Of a DNA stretch of 28,421 nt, positions 27,528 through 28,421 are shown in pieces. Both the position numbers and the translations under genes were made by a program. This stretch comes from a virus, in IMG/VR virus record IMGVR_UViG_3300032246_000582, positions 1 to 28,421 of that record; one strand, written 5' to 3'. The stretch's first letter is position 1. Every line of letters starts with the position of its first letter. The notes beneath the pieces are model-generated. The model saw nothing but the letters and a program-made list of their open reading frames with translations. It did no database searches and was not told the origin of the DNA.

Positions 27528-28421
27528 TTAACCGAATGTGAATAGTTCATCAAATGTTGAGTTAACATCTGTGTTACTTCTGATATCCCAATCCAATACG
27601 CCAAGTAAGTTGTCTATCTTCTCATCTACCAATGTTGATTCCATTAGTAAATCATCGAATGGTAGTTCTTTGAACCATACTGGTAATCGCAATTCATCAA
27701 CTGGGTATGCAATACTAGTAAAACCCAATGCGTTGTCTTTGAGTTTACAAACAACAATCTTCATACCATCTATAATCTTTTGACTATAGTTGTCCCCATA
27801 TACTCTACGTAGATAGTTCCAGTTAATTGCTGCACGGGCATGACCAACACCGCACTTACCTGTCTTTTCAAATTCAATTGTATGCTTAGTTAAGTTATTG
27901 ACACTCTTTGGGCTACCCTTTGTCCAGCTATCTTGTTCAGACAGTTTAGTTTTGAATTCTTTAACCATTTCAATAACTTTATCACGCTGCTCACCAGCAA
28001 GGACCTTAGTAAGTACATCCATCAAGAATTCTTGAATGTATTTAGGAGTATCAGCACGTTTCAAGTCAAGACCCATCGCTTTGATATCGCCCATCTTACC
28101 GTTCACATCTTTACGCTTACCTTCTTTATCAAAGATATTGATAGCATAGCGTTTCTTTGTGATAAAGATAGCACGATCACCAATCAATTCACGACCAGCT
28201 TTAATGATTGCGCCATTCTTTCTTGGAGCATGAAAAGCACGTTCCATGAATGCAGGGAAACTTTCGTTAGCTTGGTCAGCGATACTATCATACAACCCAA
28301 TGCAAGTTTCTTTGTTCCACTCTAGTTCTCCATTCTGTATTTGCGAATTGAGAATAGGATATGCAGTAAAGTAACAACTGTCAGTATCACCATACACAAT
28401 AGCATTGCCATCGTGTGCATA
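27528..28421 (-). CDS. 43: Family B DNA polymerase, C-terminal part (5' end outside window)
   Basis: The frame is open to the window edge and reads YAHDGNAIVYGDTDSCYF, the polymerase motif C with the two catalytic Asp, so the exonuclease domain and most of the palm lie beyond the window. Later, GAIIKAGRELIGDRAIFITKKRYAINIFDKEG contains the KKRY motif of family B polymerases. The end, ELFTFG, resembles the C-terminal clamp-binding tail of T4-type gp43. Upstream of the sliding clamp gene in the same orientation. Confidence 0.92.
   Translation of the reverse strand, partial: YAHDGNAIVYGDTDSCYFTAYPILNSQIQNGELEWNKETCIGLYDSIADQANESFPAFMERAFHAPRKNGAIIKAGRELIGDRAIFITKKRYAINIFDKEGKRKDVNGKMGDIKAMGLDLKRADTPKYIQEFLMDVLTKVLAGEQRDKVIEMVKEFKTKLSEQDSWTKGSPKSVNNLTKHTIEFEKTGKCGVGHARAAINWNYLRRVYGDNYSQKIIDGMKIVVCKLKDNALGFTSIAYPVDELRLPVWFKELPFDDLLMESTLVDEKIDNLLGVLDWDIRSNTDVNSTFDELFTFG

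Overview
The window is a tightly packed, AT-rich stretch of a tailed-phage genome, most likely a T4-like myovirus of an aquatic proteobacterium. At the right edge lies a family B DNA polymerase (VYGDTDS motif, truncated by the window), followed by a gp45-type sliding clamp. A UvdE-type UV endonuclease, an HNH homing endonuclease, many tiny overlapping genes, sigma70-like promoters before minus-strand genes and late-promoter-like GATAAATA boxes before plus-strand genes fit that reading. No tRNA, rRNA, CRISPR array or integrase was seen.

Layout. (1) 1-6583, plus strand: virion-type proteins, including two that share a duplicated 82-bp leader plus N-terminus, a papain-like (C1) protease, a pirin-like cupin, and a translationally coupled glycan cluster (GT4 glycosyltransferase, SAM methyltransferase, HFKGNF-type putative glycosyltransferase, second GT4). 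It ends at a strong bidirectional terminator. (2) 6609-12269, minus strand: an accessory region of small genes, several with their own near-consensus TTGACA-N17-TATAAT promoter sharing a conserved spacer, then an HNH/NUMOD endonuclease, a conserved phage protein and UvdE. (3) 12349-15351, plus strand: three genes whose products all begin with a T4 capsid-targeting-like peptide (MK..EFI.E followed by a small residue), one carrying a Gp88-like domain. These look like proteins packaged inside the head. (4) 15367-28421, minus strand: galE-like epimerase and GT4, tiny genes, queE, queD, a kinase-nucleotidyltransferase fusion, a sulfotransferase-like protein, a cytidylyltransferase-like protein, folE, an Hc1-like small basic protein, another glycosyltransferase, a T-fold protein, a TGT/DpdA-like transglycosylase, the sliding clamp and DNA polymerase.

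The main system is a 7-deazaguanine DNA modification pathway: FolE to QueD to QueE makes 7-carboxy-7-deazaguanine, and the DpdA-like protein would insert the base into phage DNA. No QueC is visible, QueD and QueE both have unusual metal-binding motifs, and the operon also carries a sulfotransferase-like gene, two nucleotidyltransferase domains, a kinase and glycosyltransferases. This raises the possibility of an undescribed further modification of the base, or of an unrelated glycan or sulfation pathway that shares the operon. The second notable system is the set of putative packaged proteins at 12349-15351. All functional calls come from reading motifs by eye; no database search was run.
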